NCBI GenBank assembly: GCA_023251215.1
Contig: JAHEZF010000088.1
Coordinates: 1-6,822, forward strand
Origin: Sphingobacteriales bacterium
Lineage (GTDB): Bacteria > Bacteroidota > Bacteroidia > Chitinophagales > Chitinophagaceae
Direction: 5' to 3'
DNA length: 6,822 bases
The translations under genes and the position numbers were made by a program. The first letter of the stretch is position 1; every line of letters begins with the position of its first letter. The notes beneath the pieces were generated by a model. The model ran no database searches. It was not told the DNA's origin and was given only the letters and a program-made list of their open reading frames with translations. Below are positions 6,200 to 6,822 of the stretch, piece by piece.

Positions 6200-6721
6200 A
6201 TGGGAAAAATTATTGCAAGTCTTGCCGTAAGTCTCGATGGCTTTATTGCTGATGAAAAAGGAGGGGCCGATTGGCTGAATGAATTTATGGATCCGGGCGA
6301 AGATTATGGTATGAAAGATTTTTTTAAAAATCTTGGAACTATTATCATGGGTTCAAAAACCTATGACAAAGTATTGGAGTACGGCGGCAGCGGAAATATG
6401 TATAAAGGGATGGATTGTATTGTTTACACCTCGCGGAAGTTTCCTTCACAAAAAGGAGTACAATTTTTAAGAGGCGACCCAACGACACTGGTTGCCGGCC
6501 TGAGAAAAAACAAAAAAAACACCTGGCTGATGGGCGGAGGTATCCTAATAGCTGATTTTCTTGACCGCAAGCTTGTTGATGAATTAAGTCTTGCAATAAT
6601 TCCTGTCATACTTGGGAAAGGAATTTCTCTCTGGCCGGGGCTGAAGAAGGCTCACAAACTGAAACTGGTTGAAAGTAAAAGTTATAAAAATGGGGTACTG
6701 TTGTTGACGTATAAATTTTAA
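6200..6721 (+). CDS. Dihydrofolate reductase family / RibD C-terminal domain reductase
   Basis: The 173-residue protein is a complete single-domain member of the RibD-C/DHFR-like superfamily (Pfam PF01872), like Bacillus YyaP and YwjB. The N-terminus KIIASLAVSLDGFIA (3-17) is the family's first strand and SLDG loop. MGSKTYD at 50-56 corresponds to the MGRxTYE block, and LMGGGILIADFL at 110-121 is the glycine-rich strand-turn-helix that binds NAD(P)H. LSLAIIPVILGKGISLW at 129-145 is the conserved C-terminal strand and LGxG turn. These proteins are usually small cytosolic reductases whose substrates are unknown. It is not likely to be the housekeeping folA-type DHFR, nor RibD itself, since the deaminase domain is absent. 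The start is fixed by the conserved N-terminus; no ribosome-binding site precedes it. It is divergent from the KdnA-like gene with 77 bp between them, and its stop codon overlaps that of the convergent gene downstream. Confidence 0.9.
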   Translation: MGKIIASLAVSLDGFIADEKGGADWLNEFMDPGEDYGMKDFFKNLGTIIMGSKTYDKVLEYGGSGNMYKGMDCIVYTSRKFPSQKGVQFLRGDPTTLVAGLRKNKKNTWLMGGGILIADFLDRKLVDELSLAIIPVILGKGISLWPGLKKAHKLKLVESKSYKNGVLLLTYKF

Positions 6722-6822
6722 TTGCCTGATTTTTGAGGCAGCCATTCCATCGGCGGAATCAAGGCCGGTGTTTTATAATAATTATTCTGCAAACTGTCGT
6801 TCCATCCGTTCGGATTTCTGTT
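6718..6822 (-). CDS. C-terminal 34 residues of a gene entering from the right; possibly a GHL10-type glycosyl-hydrolase-like protein
   Basis: The minus-strand frame is open from the right edge to a TAA at 6718-6720. The last residues include NGWNDSLQNNYYKTPALIPP and then MEWLPQ. The PALIPPMxW ending resembles, from memory, the C-termini of Bacteroidota proteins annotated as family 10 glycosylhydrolases (GHL10, PF02638; YngK-like), which are usually exported. With so few residues this is only a suggestion. That the frame is coding is supported by its protein-like composition and by the neat convergent stop-codon overlap with the reductase gene. Confidence 0.55.
   Translation of the reverse strand, partial: NRNPNGWNDSLQNNYYKTPALIPPMEWLPQKSGN
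6723..6740. terminator. Short hairpin just past the reductase stop codon
   Basis: TGCCT (6723-6727) and AGGCA (6736-6740) form a 5-bp stem with an 8-base loop, inside the last codons of the convergent minus-strand gene. There is no T-run after it on the plus strand, so a role as terminator for either gene is tentative. Confidence 0.25.

Overview
The window looks like ordinary chromosome of a member of the Bacteroidota, plausibly the Chitinophagaceae. This is inferred from AT-rich, A-rich leaders with almost no Shine-Dalgarno sequences, from candidate promoters of the Bacteroidota type (TTTG spaced from TAnnTTTG), and from the kinds of proteins encoded. The genus cannot be named from the sequence alone.

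Layout, left to right: (1) minus strand, 1-526, the N-terminal 175 residues of a multi-pass membrane protein that runs off the left edge; (2) plus strand, 662-1111, a small secreted glucosaminidase-type peptidoglycan hydrolase rich in cysteine; (3) minus strand, 1154-2662, rpoN (sigma-54); (4) plus strand, 2756-3187, a small exported protein of unknown function; (5) minus strand, 3206-4771, a peptidase M19 (dipeptidase)-like metallohydrolase; (6) minus strand, 4905-6122, a PLP-dependent DegT/DnrJ/EryC1/StrS sugar aminotransferase that closely resembles KdnA, the enzyme that makes 8-amino-Kdo for lipopolysaccharide; (7) plus strand, 6200-6721, a dihydrofolate-reductase/RibD-C family reductase; (8) minus strand, 6718-6822, the last 34 codons of a gene entering from the right, possibly a glycosyl-hydrolase-like (GHL10) protein.

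Most neighbours lie on alternating strands, so no multi-gene operon is evident; only genes 5 and 6 point the same way, and 133 bp separate them. Two genes concern the cell envelope (the glucosaminidase and the KdnA-like transaminase), two or three more products are exported or in the membrane, and rpoN is a global regulator. Nothing shows that these genes form one pathway.

The most informative non-coding structures are a well-formed promoter for rpoN followed by a perfect 8-bp GC-rich inverted repeat at the predicted transcript start, and the 77-bp divergent region 6123-6199, which holds an AT-rich direct-repeat cluster and two oppositely oriented TAnnTTTG boxes. One of those boxes sits so close to its gene that the transcript may be leaderless. 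I found no tRNA, rRNA, CRISPR array, insertion sequence or phage module, and no clear new multi-gene system.
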